Origin: Allopusillimonas sp048270225
GTDB taxonomy: Bacteria; Pseudomonadota; Gammaproteobacteria; Burkholderiales; Burkholderiaceae_B
Direction: 5' to 3'
Assembly (NCBI GenBank): GCA_048270225.1
Contig: JBLWTG010000004.1
Span: 124,001 to 188,000, forward strand
DNA: 64,000 nucleotides
In this document: in pieces, positions 51,150-60,281 of the stretch
How the letters are laid out: every line of letters begins with the position of its first letter
How positions within the stretch are numbered: the first letter of the stretch is position 1
Translations under genes and position numbers: made by a program
Notes under the pieces: model-generated
Databases searched by the model: none
Told to the model about the DNA's origin: nothing
What the model saw: the letters and a program-made list of their open reading frames with translations, nothing else

Positions 51150-52532
51150 TCAGCCGTCTGAAGCAGGTGTGGAGGTCGACGACGGTTGTTCTCCCGAGCT
51201 GGAAGCGCGTTTGCGCCCGCGGCTGCGCCGGCGCTTCGAGCCTGTGCCGCGCGGGCGCTGCGTGGTTTGGTAGGCGTCGACCATCTCGGCCCGTTTGCCA
51301 TCGTCGGCGTTGGCCAGGTCCATCCACCATTGCGCCTGCACGCTGTCCACTTCGCGGGCTTCGGCGCGCAACTGCAGGAAATCCACTGCCGCGCGGAACC
51401 GCGGCTGTTCCGTCATGCGCCAGATGGCCCGGACATTGACGTGTTCGAAACGCGCCTGCATGAACCAGATTTCCCGCATGTCTGCCTGAAAACGCCGCTG
51501 GATGGAAAGCTTGCGGGTTTGCTCGTCCATGACGGAATCGGCCGCCTGGACCAGCGCCTGGGCGACATGTTCGCCATTGGCGCAGATTTCCTGCCAGCGC
51601 TTGTACACCAGTTTCCAGAGCAGGGCGGCGAACAGAAAGCTGGGGCTCACCGATTTGCCGGAGCGGATGCGGGCATCGGTGCGGGCCAGGGCCAGGGCCA
51701 CGAATTCCTCACCGCCTTCTTCGGCGAAGATCTGGTCGATCAGCGGCAGCAGGCCGCGATCCAGGCCAGCCTTGCGCAACTGGCGCAGGCATTCCATGGC
51801 ATGGCCGCAGGTCAGCAGCTTGAGGGTTTCGTCGAACAGCCGCGATGACGGCACATGTTCGATCAGCTCGGCCATGCGGGCGATGGGTTCGGCCGATGCG
51901 GCATCGATGGTCCCGTCCAGCTTGGCGGCAAAGCGTATGGCCCGCAGCATGCGTACCGGATCTTCGCGGTAGCGTGCCTCGGGCTCGCCTATCATGCGTA
52001 CCACCCGTTTTTTGAGGTCGGCCACGCCATGGTGATAGTCGATCACCTCTTCGGTGAGCGGGTCGTAGTACAGGGCATTGAGCGTGAAGTCGCGCCGTGC
52101 GGCGTCTTCGGCCTGGGTGCCGAACAGATTGTCGCGCAGGATGCGGCCGTGCTCATCGGTGTACTCGTCGCCGTTGGCCATGGCCCGGAACGTGGAGGTT
52201 TCGATGATTTCCTGGCCGAACACCACATGCACGAGCTGGAAACGCCGGCCGATGATGCGGGCGCGACGAAACAGCGGCCGCACCTGCTCGGGCGTGGCGT
52301 TGGTGGCCACATCGAAATCCTTGGGCACCAGCCCGACGATCAGGTCGCGCACTGCGCCGCCCACGATATAGGCTTCGTAGCCTTCATGGCGCAAGACCTC
52401 ACATACCTTGATGGCGTGTCTCGATACATTGCGGCGGTCGATGCCGTGTTTGTCGCGCGAGAAGCGTTCAGGGCCGCGTGGCGCCGACGAAAACAGGCGT
52501 TCCACGAAATTTTTTATTGTTTGCTTGAGCAT
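51150..52532 (-). CDS. pcnB: Poly(A) polymerase I
   Basis: PcnB adds poly(A) tails that promote RNA decay. The 460-residue class II nucleotidyltransferase has VGGAVRDLIVGLVPKDFDVATNA (metal aspartates), DLKKRVVRMIGEPEARYREDPVRMLRAIRFAAKL and the C-terminal basic tail GSKRRRSRGRKR, the RNA-binding feature that separates PcnB from the CCA-adding enzyme. It lies between the HAD phosphatase gene and folK. Confidence 0.94.
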   Translation of the reverse strand: MLKQTIKNFVERLFSSAPRGPERFSRDKHGIDRRNVSRHAIKVCEVLRHEGYEAYIVGGAVRDLIVGLVPKDFDVATNATPEQVRPLFRRARIIGRRFQLVHVVFGQEIIETSTFRAMANGDEYTDEHGRILRDNLFGTQAEDAARRDFTLNALYYDPLTEEVIDYHHGVADLKKRVVRMIGEPEARYREDPVRMLRAIRFAAKLDGTIDAASAEPIARMAELIEHVPSSRLFDETLKLLTCGHAMECLRQLRKAGLDRGLLPLIDQIFAEEGGEEFVALALARTDARIRSGKSVSPSFLFAALLWKLVYKRWQEICANGEHVAQALVQAADSVMDEQTRKLSIQRRFQADMREIWFMQARFEHVNVRAIWRMTEQPRFRAAVDFLQLRAEAREVDSVQAQWWMDLANADDGKRAEMVDAYQTTQRPRGTGSKRRRSRGRKRASSSGEQPSSTSTPASDG

Positions 52533-52541
52533 GGCGGTATT

Positions 52542-53243
52542 TTAGGACTTTGTGTCCTGCATGTCCTCGAACAGGTCCAGAATTTTCCAATCGCGCTCCA
52601 ATGCAAGGCTGCGCAGCGTCGGACTGGGGTTGGTTGCGACCGGATGCGTGACGACTTCAAGCAGGGGCAGATCGTTGTGTGAATCACTGTAGAAATAGGA
52701 GGCGTCGAAGTCCTCCAGGGTACGGTCCTGGTCGGCCAGCCACTGGTTGACGCGCACGACTTTGCCGGCCTGGAAGCTTGGCACGCCCGAAATACGGCCT
52801 GTATAGCGGCCCTCGCGCATTTCGGGAACGGTGGCGATAAGCTGGGGTATGCCCAGGGCTTCGGCTATCGGCGCGGTCACGAACGCATTGGTGGCCGTGA
52901 CGATGGCGCACAGGTCGCCGCGCTGCATGTGATGCTGAACCAGCGCCTGGGCGCTGGGCAGCAATGCGGGCCGTATGACCTCATCCATGAACACCGAGTG
53001 CCAGCTGTCCAGCTCCTCGGGCGTGGCCCGGGCCAGCAGGCCGAGCATGAACTCGGCGGATTGTTCCGCCGTGAGATCGCCAGCGTTGTAGCGCTCCATC
53101 AGGGCTTCGTTGCGGCGCTGTGCCTGGACCGGGTCGCCGGCCCGGCCCGTGCGGGCCAGGAAATCGGCCCATTGATAGTCGCTGTCGAGCGGCAGCAGGG
53201 TATGGTCCAGATCAAAAAGGGCCAGGCTTTGCGTAGTGGTCAT
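52542..53243 (-). CDS. HAD-superfamily IB phosphatase (SerB/CicA-like)
   Basis: The 233-residue protein has FDLDHTLLPLDSDYQWADF (nucleophile Asp11 and Asp13), IVTATNAFVTAPIAEALGIP (motif II), a GKVVRVNQW lysine (motif III) and YSDSHNDLPLLEVV (motif IV), the subclass IB layout. The natural substrate is unknown; related proteins dephosphorylate phosphoserine or phospholipid-like molecules. It sits ten bases upstream of pcnB and 25 bases downstream of hda, so it is probably in one operon with both. Confidence 0.9.
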   Translation of the reverse strand: MTTTQSLALFDLDHTLLPLDSDYQWADFLARTGRAGDPVQAQRRNEALMERYNAGDLTAEQSAEFMLGLLARATPEELDSWHSVFMDEVIRPALLPSAQALVQHHMQRGDLCAIVTATNAFVTAPIAEALGIPQLIATVPEMREGRYTGRISGVPSFQAGKVVRVNQWLADQDRTLEDFDASYFYSDSHNDLPLLEVVTHPVATNPSPTLRSLALERDWKILDLFEDMQDTKS

Positions 53244-53267
53244 GAGTATCTGTTGTGGGGTATTGGC

Positions 53268-53996
53268 TTAGGGTTGATCGGGCTCAGGTTGGTCGGACGC
53301 GGTGTCGCGGTCCGCCTGGCCGGACGCGAGCAGGTCTTTGAGCAGGTGAACCGTAATGGCCCGTTTTTTTTCAATGGAGTAGCGGTCCAGGGCATCGAGC
53401 AGCGCGCTCAGCAGCCGCATGTCGCGCGAATAATGGGTCAGTATCCAGCTGACGACCTCCGGGGCCAGGCGCAGCCCGCGTTCAGCTGCCCGGGTTTCCA
53501 GGGCCTGTGCGCGATCCTGGTCCGACAGCAGCTCGAGCCGGTAGACCAGGTCCCATCCAAGGCGGGTGCGCAAGTCTTCGCGCAGCGGCATGGCCAGCGG
53601 CGCGCGATCGCCGGCCAGCACCATGGCAAAGGCCTGGGCCGTGGCAGCAACTTCGCGCCAGCGATTGTACAGGGCAAACAGAGCGGCCTGGTCGGGCTCA
53701 TCCATGCGCTCGACGTTATCGATGGAGATCAGGCGGTAGGGACAGGCGTCGGCGACGGCCAGGGCGGACAGCGTCGCTGCTGCGGCGCCCGGGCCGACAT
53801 ACAGGGTGTCGGGCTGTTGCGCCACCGCCTGCAGCAGGTGGCTGCGGCCTGCGCCAGGCGCGCCCCAGAGGTAGACCGCATGGCCGGGCGCGCAGTTGGC
53901 CAGCGCATCGAGGGCGGCGGCATTCTGTCCCGCCACGAAGTTTTCCAGCGATGGAGGAGAGGGCGGCAGAAGGTCCAGTATGAGTTGCTGAGTCAT
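53268..53996 (-). CDS. hda: DnaA regulatory inactivator Hda-like protein
   Basis: Hda works with the DNA-loaded sliding clamp to hydrolyse DnaA-ATP after initiation. The 242-residue protein starts MTQQLILDLLPPSPP at the ATG at 53996. QLILDL near the N-terminus matches the clamp-binding motif. The AAA+ core has WGAPGAGRSHLLQAV (Walker A with Arg instead of Lys, also seen in E. coli Hda), ISIDNVERMD and a C-terminal DnaA-like domain III end. It is the first gene of hda-HAD-pcnB-folK and is divergent from purM. Confidence 0.9.
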   Translation of the reverse strand: MTQQLILDLLPPSPPSLENFVAGQNAAALDALANCAPGHAVYLWGAPGAGRSHLLQAVAQQPDTLYVGPGAAAATLSALAVADACPYRLISIDNVERMDEPDQAALFALYNRWREVAATAQAFAMVLAGDRAPLAMPLREDLRTRLGWDLVYRLELLSDQDRAQALETRAAERGLRLAPEVVSWILTHYSRDMRLLSALLDALDRYSIEKKRAITVHLLKDLLASGQADRDTASDQPEPDQP

Positions 53997-54105
53997 GATT
54001 ATCTTGGAGCGGCACGGCGCGCGGGTGAAATTGCCGCGTTCATCGTAAAATCTACCCTCTGGTTCAATTAAACATGCAATTCTTGCACATCCCACGGCTT
54101 TTCTC

Positions 54106-55158
54106 ATGACAAACAAACAATCCGCTTCCATGACCTACCGCGACGCCGGGGTCGATATCGACGCCGGGGATGCCCTGGTCGATCGCATCAAGCCGCTTGC
54201 GGCCCGCACCATGCGGGCCGGCGTCATGGCGGGCATAGGCGGGTTCGGCGCCCTGTTCGAAGTGCCGCGCCACCTCAAGGAGCCTGTGCTGGTTTCCGGC
54301 ACCGACGGCGTGGGCACCAAGCTGCGCCTGGCTTTCGAGTGGAACCGCCACGACACCGTCGGCATCGATCTGGTCGCCATGAGCGTCAACGACATCCTGG
54401 TCCAGGGCGCAGAGCCGTTGTATTTTCTTGATTACTTCGCCTGCGGCAAGCTGTCGGTCGACACCGCGGCCAGCGTGGTCGGCGGCATCGCCAAGGGGTG
54501 CGAGCTGGCAGGCTGTGCGCTCATCGGCGGCGAAACAGCCGAAATGCCCGGCATGTATCCGGATGGCGAATACGATCTGGCCGGCTTTGCGGTCGGTGCG
54601 GTCGAAAAATCCCGCATCATCGACGGCAAGTCCATCGCCGAGGGCGATGTCGTGCTGGGCCTGGCGTCCAGCGGCGCCCACTCCAACGGCTATTCGCTGC
54701 TGCGCAAAATTCTCACCCACGCCAATGCCCGTCCCGGACAGGAGCTCGGCGGCCGCCCTATCGAGGAAGTCGTCATGGCGCCCACGCGCATCTATGTCAA
54801 GCCCGTGCTGGCGGCGCTGGCCGAGCATGGCGCGGCCATCAAGGGGCTGGCGCACATCACCGGCGGCGGTCTGCTCGAGAACGTGCCCCGCATCCTGCAG
54901 CCGGGCTTTTCCGCGCGCCTGCATCGCGATGCCTGGGAAATGCCCGAGCTGTTTTCCTGGCTGCAGCGCAATGGCAGCGTGCAGGACCAGGAAATGCACC
55001 GCGTCTTTAACTGCGGCATCGGCATGGTCATCGTGGTGGCTGCTCAGGCCGCTGATGCCGTCGCCGCCACACTGACCGCCCAGGGTGAGCAGGTCAGCCG
55101 CCTGGGAGAAATCGTGCCCCAGGAAAACGCGGACGCGCCGCAGACTGTTGTGGTGTAA
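54106..55158 (+). CDS. purM: Phosphoribosylformylglycinamidine cyclo-ligase
   Basis: PurM closes the imidazole ring to AIR with ATP. The 350-residue protein has SMTYRDAGVDIDAGDALVDRIK, LVSGTDGVGTKLRLAF, VAMSVNDILVQGAEPLYFLDY, GGETAEMPGMYPDGEYDLAGF, LASSGAHSNGYSLLR and HITGGGLLENVPR, all family signatures. It stands alone on the plus strand between hda and miaA. Confidence 0.97.
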   Translation: MTNKQSASMTYRDAGVDIDAGDALVDRIKPLAARTMRAGVMAGIGGFGALFEVPRHLKEPVLVSGTDGVGTKLRLAFEWNRHDTVGIDLVAMSVNDILVQGAEPLYFLDYFACGKLSVDTAASVVGGIAKGCELAGCALIGGETAEMPGMYPDGEYDLAGFAVGAVEKSRIIDGKSIAEGDVVLGLASSGAHSNGYSLLRKILTHANARPGQELGGRPIEEVVMAPTRIYVKPVLAALAEHGAAIKGLAHITGGGLLENVPRILQPGFSARLHRDAWEMPELFSWLQRNGSVQDQEMHRVFNCGIGMVIVVAAQAADAVAATLTAQGEQVSRLGEIVPQENADAPQTVVV

Positions 55159-55167
55159 GACACGCAC

Positions 55168-55191
55168 GGGCCGGCCGTGAGGGTCCGGCCC
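55168..55191. terminator. Hairpin between convergent purM and miaA
   Basis: GGGCCGG and its exact complement CCGGCCC (7 bp) flank a ten-base loop in a 36-base gap. It could end transcripts from either side. There is no T run. Confidence 0.5.
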
Positions 55192-55194
55192 GGC

Positions 55195-56136
55195 TCAATC
55201 CCAGTACCGCGCGGCTTGGTCCACCACCTGCGCCGCCGCATCGCCGGCCAGGCAATCCACCGTCACCCGGTCCGGCTGCGCGCGCAGCCAGGTCAATTGC
55301 CGCTTGGCCAATTGACGGGTCGCCGCGATGGCGCGCTCCACCGCCAGTTCCAGGCTCGCCGCGCCATCCAGATAGTCCCACAGCTGGCGATAGCCCACGC
55401 AGCGCACTGAGGGCAGGCCGGGGTGCAGGTCTGGCCGTGCGTGCAAGCGCGCCACTTCCTCCACCAGCCCCTGTTCCAGCATCGTTCGATAGCGCTGCGC
55501 AATGCGCGCATGCAGCGTCAGCCGGTTCGACGGCTCCAGGCTGATCGTAATGTAATCGTAGTCCTGGTCAGTCTGTGCGGCGCGGGGGCGCGCCTCCTGC
55601 AGCCAGGCCGACATGGGCTTGCCGCTGATCCGATAGATTTCGATGGCGCGCTGCAGGCGCTGGCTGTCGTTGGGAGACAGACGTGCTGCGGTGACAGGGT
55701 CGTATCCCGCCAGCTGGCGGTGCAGGCCGGGCCATCCCGTTTCGGCGGCCTCCTGGTCTATCTGCGCGCGCACTGCTGGATTGGCTTGCGGCAGCGCATT
55801 CAGGCCTTCGCGCAGCGCCTTGTAATACAGCATGGTGCCGCCGCACAGCAGCGGCAGTTTGCCCCGGGCACGGATTTCGGCAATCAGCGCCGAGGCATCC
55901 CGCTCGAACTCTGCGGCGGAGTAGCTTTGCGCCGGATCGCGGATATCCAGCAGATGCTGGGGCACCCTGGCCTGTTCCTGCAGGCTGGGCTTGGCCGTGC
56001 CGATATCCATGCCCCGGTAGACAGTGGCCGAGTCCACAGTAATGATCTCAACCGGCCAGCGTGCCGCCAGGGCATAGGAGGATGCTGATTTGCCGGCGGC
56101 CGTCGGTCCAGCCAGACAGAGGACAGGTATGCTCAT
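55195..56136 (-). CDS. miaA: tRNA dimethylallyltransferase
   Basis: MiaA adds a dimethylallyl group to A37 of tRNAs reading U-initial codons. The ATG at 56136 gives MSIPVLCLAGPTAAGKSASSY with the P-loop. The 313-residue protein continues with DSATVYRGMDIGTAKPSL, PLLCGGTMLYYKALREGL, SPNDSQRLQRAIEIYRISGKP and the C-terminal QLAKRQLTWLRAQP. It overlaps the end of mutL by four bases (ATGA). Confidence 0.96.
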   Translation of the reverse strand: MSIPVLCLAGPTAAGKSASSYALAARWPVEIITVDSATVYRGMDIGTAKPSLQEQARVPQHLLDIRDPAQSYSAAEFERDASALIAEIRARGKLPLLCGGTMLYYKALREGLNALPQANPAVRAQIDQEAAETGWPGLHRQLAGYDPVTAARLSPNDSQRLQRAIEIYRISGKPMSAWLQEARPRAAQTDQDYDYITISLEPSNRLTLHARIAQRYRTMLEQGLVEEVARLHARPDLHPGLPSVRCVGYRQLWDYLDGAASLELAVERAIAATRQLAKRQLTWLRAQPDRVTVDCLAGDAAAQVVDQAARYWD

Positions 56137-58106
56137 TGGCCGCGCATGAACAGCTTGTCGAGTTCGCTGATACGCCATTGCATCCAGGTCGGGCGACCGT
56201 GATTGCACTGGTCTGCCCGCTCGGTGGCTTCCATCTTGCGCAGCAGGCCGTTCATCTCATCCAGCGTCAGGCGGCGGTTGGCGCGCACAGAGCCGTGGCA
56301 GGCCATGGTCGACAGCAGTTCGTTGCGCTGCTCGGTCAGGCGGGGCGACATCCCTACCTGGGCCAGATCGCGCAGCACGCCGCGCGCCAGCGATTCAATA
56401 TCGCCGCCGGCCAACAGCGCGGGCACGGCCCTGACGGCCACCGATGCCGGCCCCGCGGGGCGTATGCTCAGGCCAAGCTCGGTCAGGGTTGCTTCATATT
56501 CTTCGATAAGGCCGATGTCTTTTTCGCTGACATTGAAGACCACAGGCACCAGCAATTCCTGGCGCGGCAGTTCGCGCGCGTCCATGGCGCGCTTGAGCTG
56601 CTCGTAGACCACGCGTTCGTGGGCCGCATGCATGTCGACCAGCACCAGCCCTTGCTGGTTCTGCGCCAGAATGTAGATGCCATGAAGTTGGCCCAGGGCC
56701 ATGCCCAGCGGAAATTCCGCCGTTCCCGGTGCCGGTGTCGACAATGGTGCGGGCGGCGCGCCAAAAGGCGAGGGCGCCGTAGCGGCCAGGGCGCCGTCTC
56801 CTTGGGACACTGCCGTGTCACCCTGGCCGCCGTATGGTGTCCAGGCATCTTCGAGCTTCCCGGCGCTCTCCAGTGGACGGTAGAACGATTTCCAGTCCAC
56901 GCCGCCGCCTTCGCCGCGCAGGTTCAGGGGCTGCTGGGAGCGGTACAGGTCAGGACCGGGACCGGTATGCGGGCGGTGGCCGGGATTGCTGCCGTTTGCC
57001 GGATGCCCGGGCAGTGGCGCCGGTCCGCCAGGCGCATCGGGGGTATCCACAGGCGCCGCGGCCTGCCCGTCCGCCGACCCTGGCACTGCGCCTGCCCCGC
57101 CTGCAGCAAGCGCCTGTCCTCCTGCAGCGGCCAGCGCCTGGCCCAGCGTCTGGCTGACAAAGCGGTGCACTGCGCCGCTATCGCGAAAACGAACTTCGTG
57201 TTTGGCTGGATGGACATTGACGTCGACGGTTGCCGGGTCTACCGACAGAAACAGGACATAAGCCGGCTGCCGGTCGCCATGCAGCACGTCTGCATACGCC
57301 TGACGCACCGCATGCGAAACGCTGCGGTCCTTCACGAAGCGGCCATTCACATAGAGATACTGTTTGTCGGCCCGCGCCCTGGCGAAGGTCGGGCGGCCGA
57401 TGACCCCTTCCAGCGAAATCAGGCCATGCTCGCGCTGCACGCCCAGGCATTGCTCCACAAATTCAACCCCAAGCACCTCGCGGACCCGTTGCCCGACTTC
57501 GCAGGCGCGCCAGTTGCGCTGCGCTTTGTCATTATGAAAAAGCCGAAAGGCGATATGAGGGTGTGCCAGCGCAATCCGTTCGAACGCGTCCACGCAGTGT
57601 CCGTATTCGGTGGCTTCCGATCGCAGAAACTTGCGGCGCGCAGGCACCTCGTCGAACAACTGGCGCACATCGACGGTAGTGCCTACTGAGCCGGAAGCCG
57701 GACTGGGCGTATCGGACGCCGAGCCGATCTGCCATGCATGCGGCGCGTCGGCCGTGCGCGAGGTAAGCGTCAGGCGGGAGACCGAGGCGACCGAAGCCAG
57801 GGCTTCACCCCGGAACCCCATCGAGCCCACGGACTCAAGCTCGCCCAGCGATGCGATCTTGCTGGTGGCGTGCCGGGTAAGCGCCAGGGTGAGCTCGTCG
57901 GCGGGAATGCCGCTGCCGTCATCGCTGATGCAGATGCGGCGTATGCCGCCGCCATCCAGGCGGACCTCGACCGCGCGCGCACCGGCGTCGATGGCGTTTT
58001 CCATCAGCTCTTTCAGTACCGAGGCCGGGCGCTCGATCACCTCGCCGGCGGCGATCTGGCTGACCAGCAGGTCGGGCAGGGGGCTGATGGAACGTCGTTC
58101 TGGCAT
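56133..58106 (-). CDS. mutL: DNA mismatch repair protein MutL (with endonuclease motif)
   Basis: MutL couples mismatch recognition to strand nicking. The 657-residue protein from the ATG at 58106 has the GHKL ATPase motifs IAAGEVIERPASVLKELMENAIDAG, DDGSGIPADEL, TSKIASLGELESVGSMGFRGEAL and GTTVDVRQLF. The C-terminal half shows VDMHAAHERVVYEQ, matching the metal-binding DxHA(X)2E(X)4E endonuclease motif, and also ACHGSVRA and CNHGRPT. This indicates nicking activity of its own and suggests the organism uses no MutH. A Pro/Gly/Ala-rich linker (about residues 345-460) joins the halves. It starts about 115 bases from the divergent DedA gene. Confidence 0.96.
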   Translation of the reverse strand: MPERRSISPLPDLLVSQIAAGEVIERPASVLKELMENAIDAGARAVEVRLDGGGIRRICISDDGSGIPADELTLALTRHATSKIASLGELESVGSMGFRGEALASVASVSRLTLTSRTADAPHAWQIGSASDTPSPASGSVGTTVDVRQLFDEVPARRKFLRSEATEYGHCVDAFERIALAHPHIAFRLFHNDKAQRNWRACEVGQRVREVLGVEFVEQCLGVQREHGLISLEGVIGRPTFARARADKQYLYVNGRFVKDRSVSHAVRQAYADVLHGDRQPAYVLFLSVDPATVDVNVHPAKHEVRFRDSGAVHRFVSQTLGQALAAAGGQALAAGGAGAVPGSADGQAAAPVDTPDAPGGPAPLPGHPANGSNPGHRPHTGPGPDLYRSQQPLNLRGEGGGVDWKSFYRPLESAGKLEDAWTPYGGQGDTAVSQGDGALAATAPSPFGAPPAPLSTPAPGTAEFPLGMALGQLHGIYILAQNQQGLVLVDMHAAHERVVYEQLKRAMDARELPRQELLVPVVFNVSEKDIGLIEEYEATLTELGLSIRPAGPASVAVRAVPALLAGGDIESLARGVLRDLAQVGMSPRLTEQRNELLSTMACHGSVRANRRLTLDEMNGLLRKMEATERADQCNHGRPTWMQWRISELDKLFMRGQ

Positions 58107-58220
58107 AGTGTCAATCCGGTGGGTCATGTAATGATTTTAGCCTCATGCGTCCGGCAGGCAGATGTCTGGCATACACTAGGATTTTTTCGGGCCTGTGCCC
58201 TCGCACCATATTGGAAAACT

Positions 58221-58862
58221 ATGCTTGATCTTGTAAATATGATTCTCCATATCGACCAGTTCCTGGGGGAGTGGGTCGTTCAGTATGGAGAATGGATCTA
58301 CCTGGTGCTTTTTCTGATTATTTTCGGGGAAACCGGGCTGGTGGTGCTGCCTTTTCTGCCCGGCGACTCGCTGCTGTTCATCGCCGGCGCCTTTGGCGCC
58401 AGCGGCATGCTGGATCCCGTGATGCTGGGCGGCCTGCTGGTGCTGGCTGCCGTGCTGGGCAATACCGTCAATTACCATGTGGGCCGCTACATCGGCCCCA
58501 AAGTCTTTACCAGCCGGGTCCGCTTCCTGGATCAGCGCGCGTTGCTGCGCACCCATGTGTTCTACGAGAAGCACGGCGGCAAAACCATCATTCTGTCGCG
58601 CTTTCTGCCTGTCATCCGGACTTTTGCGCCGTTTGTGGCCGGGGTCGGCATGATGAGCATTATCCGTTTCCAGATATTCAACGTGATCGGCGCCCTGCTC
58701 TGGGTGACCGGCCTGGTGACCCTGGGCTATTTCTTCGGCAATGTCCCCATCATCAAGGAACACCTGAACACCATCGTCCTGATCGGCGTTGGCGCCGCAG
58801 TCGTCCCGGTGGCCTTCGGCTTTTTGTGGAAGCTGTTCAAAAGAAAACCCGCGCAGCCCTAG
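58221..58862 (+). CDS. DedA family membrane protein
   Basis: DedA proteins are inner-membrane proteins needed for envelope homeostasis, several of them now linked to lipid-carrier (undecaprenyl phosphate) flipping. The 213-residue protein has FGETGLVVLPFLPGDSLLFIAGAFGA, VNYHVGRYIGPKVF, FYEKHGGKTIILSRFLPVIRTFAPFVAGVGMM, the conserved Glu/Asp and Arg positions of the family, and four or more membrane helices. It is transcribed away from mutL and converges with amiC. Confidence 0.92.
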   Translation: MLDLVNMILHIDQFLGEWVVQYGEWIYLVLFLIIFGETGLVVLPFLPGDSLLFIAGAFGASGMLDPVMLGGLLVLAAVLGNTVNYHVGRYIGPKVFTSRVRFLDQRALLRTHVFYEKHGGKTIILSRFLPVIRTFAPFVAGVGMMSIIRFQIFNVIGALLWVTGLVTLGYFFGNVPIIKEHLNTIVLIGVGAAVVPVAFGFLWKLFKRKPAQP

Positions 58863-58879
58863 GCTGGCGGGTTGATCCG

Positions 58880-58916
58880 GCAGGCCTGCCTCGCAGGCCT
58901 TGCCGTTACCGGCAAG
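58880..58916. terminator. Paired hairpins between convergent DedA and amiC genes
   Basis: GGCAGGCCTGCC is a perfect 12-base palindrome at 58880-58891. CTTGCCG and its exact complement (58899-58905 with 58910-58916, loop TTAC) follow. Both lie in the 63-base gap and could serve both strands. No T run is seen. Confidence 0.5.
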
Positions 58917-58925
58917 AGGCCGGAC

Positions 58926-60281
58926 CTAGGCCCGGCGGGCGAGCGCAGGGCTGGAATCGAAATACCCCGAAATCCCCGCCAGCAGCGCCTCGGCCATCTG
59001 CCCCTGGTATTTCGGGCTGCGCAGGCGCCGTTCTTCTTCAGGATTGCTGATGAAGGCGGTTTCAACCAGAATGGACGGAATGTCCGGGGCCTTCAGTACC
59101 GCAAAACCCGCGCGCTCCACCCCTTTTTTGTGCAAGGTATTGATTTTTGCGATTTCGCCCAGCACCTTCTGCCCGACCTGGATCGAATCATTGATCTGTG
59201 CCGTTGTGGAAAGATCAAGCAGCACCTTGGCCACCTGCTTGTCGTGCGAGCCCAGATTGACGCCGCCGATCAGATCGGCATCATTCTCGCGCTTGGCCAT
59301 GATACGGGCAGCGGCACTGGTTGCACCGTGCTGGGACAGCGCAAATACCGACGCGCCGCGCGCGCTCGGCTTGATCCAGGCGTCTGCATGGATGGAAATA
59401 AAGAGATCGGCCTTGACCCGCCTGGCCTTTTGCACGCGCACATGCAGCGGTACAAAATAATCGTTGTCGCGCGTCAGGTAGGCGCGCATATTGGGCTGCG
59501 CGTCGATCAGTTTCTTCAGACGGCGGGCGATGCTGAGCACGACGTCTTTTTCATGGGTGCCATGACGGCCCGTGGCGCCCGGGTCTTCGCCGCCGTGGCC
59601 AGGATCCAGCGCCACCAGCAAAGGACGCGTGCGCGGCTCTGCAATTTGCGGCGGCAACGGGGCCGGCGCTTTGGGCTGCTTGGCGATGGGGGGCAGTTCC
59701 TGCCCCGGAACCGACGGCACGGGCGCTGCTTGCGGTGAGTTCTGTGCGAGGTTTTCGAGCACGTCCGCCAGCGGATCGTCCTGCGCATTGTTCAGAATGG
59801 CCAGCAGGGGGTCCTGCGCTATTTTTGGATATAAATCCAGCACCAGCCGGTATTTGTACTCGCCGATAGGCTTGAGGGTGAATACCTGGGGTGCAACAGG
59901 CTGCTTCAGGTCCAGCACCAGCCGCAGTACGCCGGGACGATTCTGTCCTACGCGTACGGAACGGATATAAGGATCGTTCGGCTTGATCTTGGAAACCAGC
60001 TCATTGATGGCCGGGCTCATGGACAGGCCGTCGATATCCAGCACCAGGCGGTCTGGGCCTTCCAGCATGAAGTGCTCGGCCTTCAGTTCCCTGTCCAGCT
60101 CAAGGGTGACACGGGTGTATTCATCGGCGGGCCAGGTGCGTACCGCCACAATGGTTGCCGCATGCGCAAGGGTGGGGATGACCGGAATGATCAGCAGGGA
60201 GCCGGCAGTTACGATGAGTCTGCGTCGGGAGAAATCTGCCGCGGAGGTTGCTGTCGGGGCGGAACAAGTGTCGTCAGCCAT
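58926..60281 (-). CDS. amiC: N-acetylmuramoyl-L-alanine amidase (AmiC type)
   Basis: AmiC splits septal peptidoglycan by cutting the MurNAc-L-Ala bond during cell separation. The 451-residue protein has a twin-arginine-type signal (SRRRLIVTAGSLLIIP then AHA). An AMIN domain follows (about residues 45-150) that targets it to the septum, then a Pro-rich linker. The Amidase_3 domain has the zinc-site pieces DPGHGGEDPGATG, ISIHADAW and ETAFISNPEEE. Its 5' end overlaps tsaE by 73 bases. Confidence 0.94.
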   Translation of the reverse strand: MADDTCSAPTATSAADFSRRRLIVTAGSLLIIPVIPTLAHAATIVAVRTWPADEYTRVTLELDRELKAEHFMLEGPDRLVLDIDGLSMSPAINELVSKIKPNDPYIRSVRVGQNRPGVLRLVLDLKQPVAPQVFTLKPIGEYKYRLVLDLYPKIAQDPLLAILNNAQDDPLADVLENLAQNSPQAAPVPSVPGQELPPIAKQPKAPAPLPPQIAEPRTRPLLVALDPGHGGEDPGATGRHGTHEKDVVLSIARRLKKLIDAQPNMRAYLTRDNDYFVPLHVRVQKARRVKADLFISIHADAWIKPSARGASVFALSQHGATSAAARIMAKRENDADLIGGVNLGSHDKQVAKVLLDLSTTAQINDSIQVGQKVLGEIAKINTLHKKGVERAGFAVLKAPDIPSILVETAFISNPEEERRLRSPKYQGQMAEALLAGISGYFDSSPALARRA

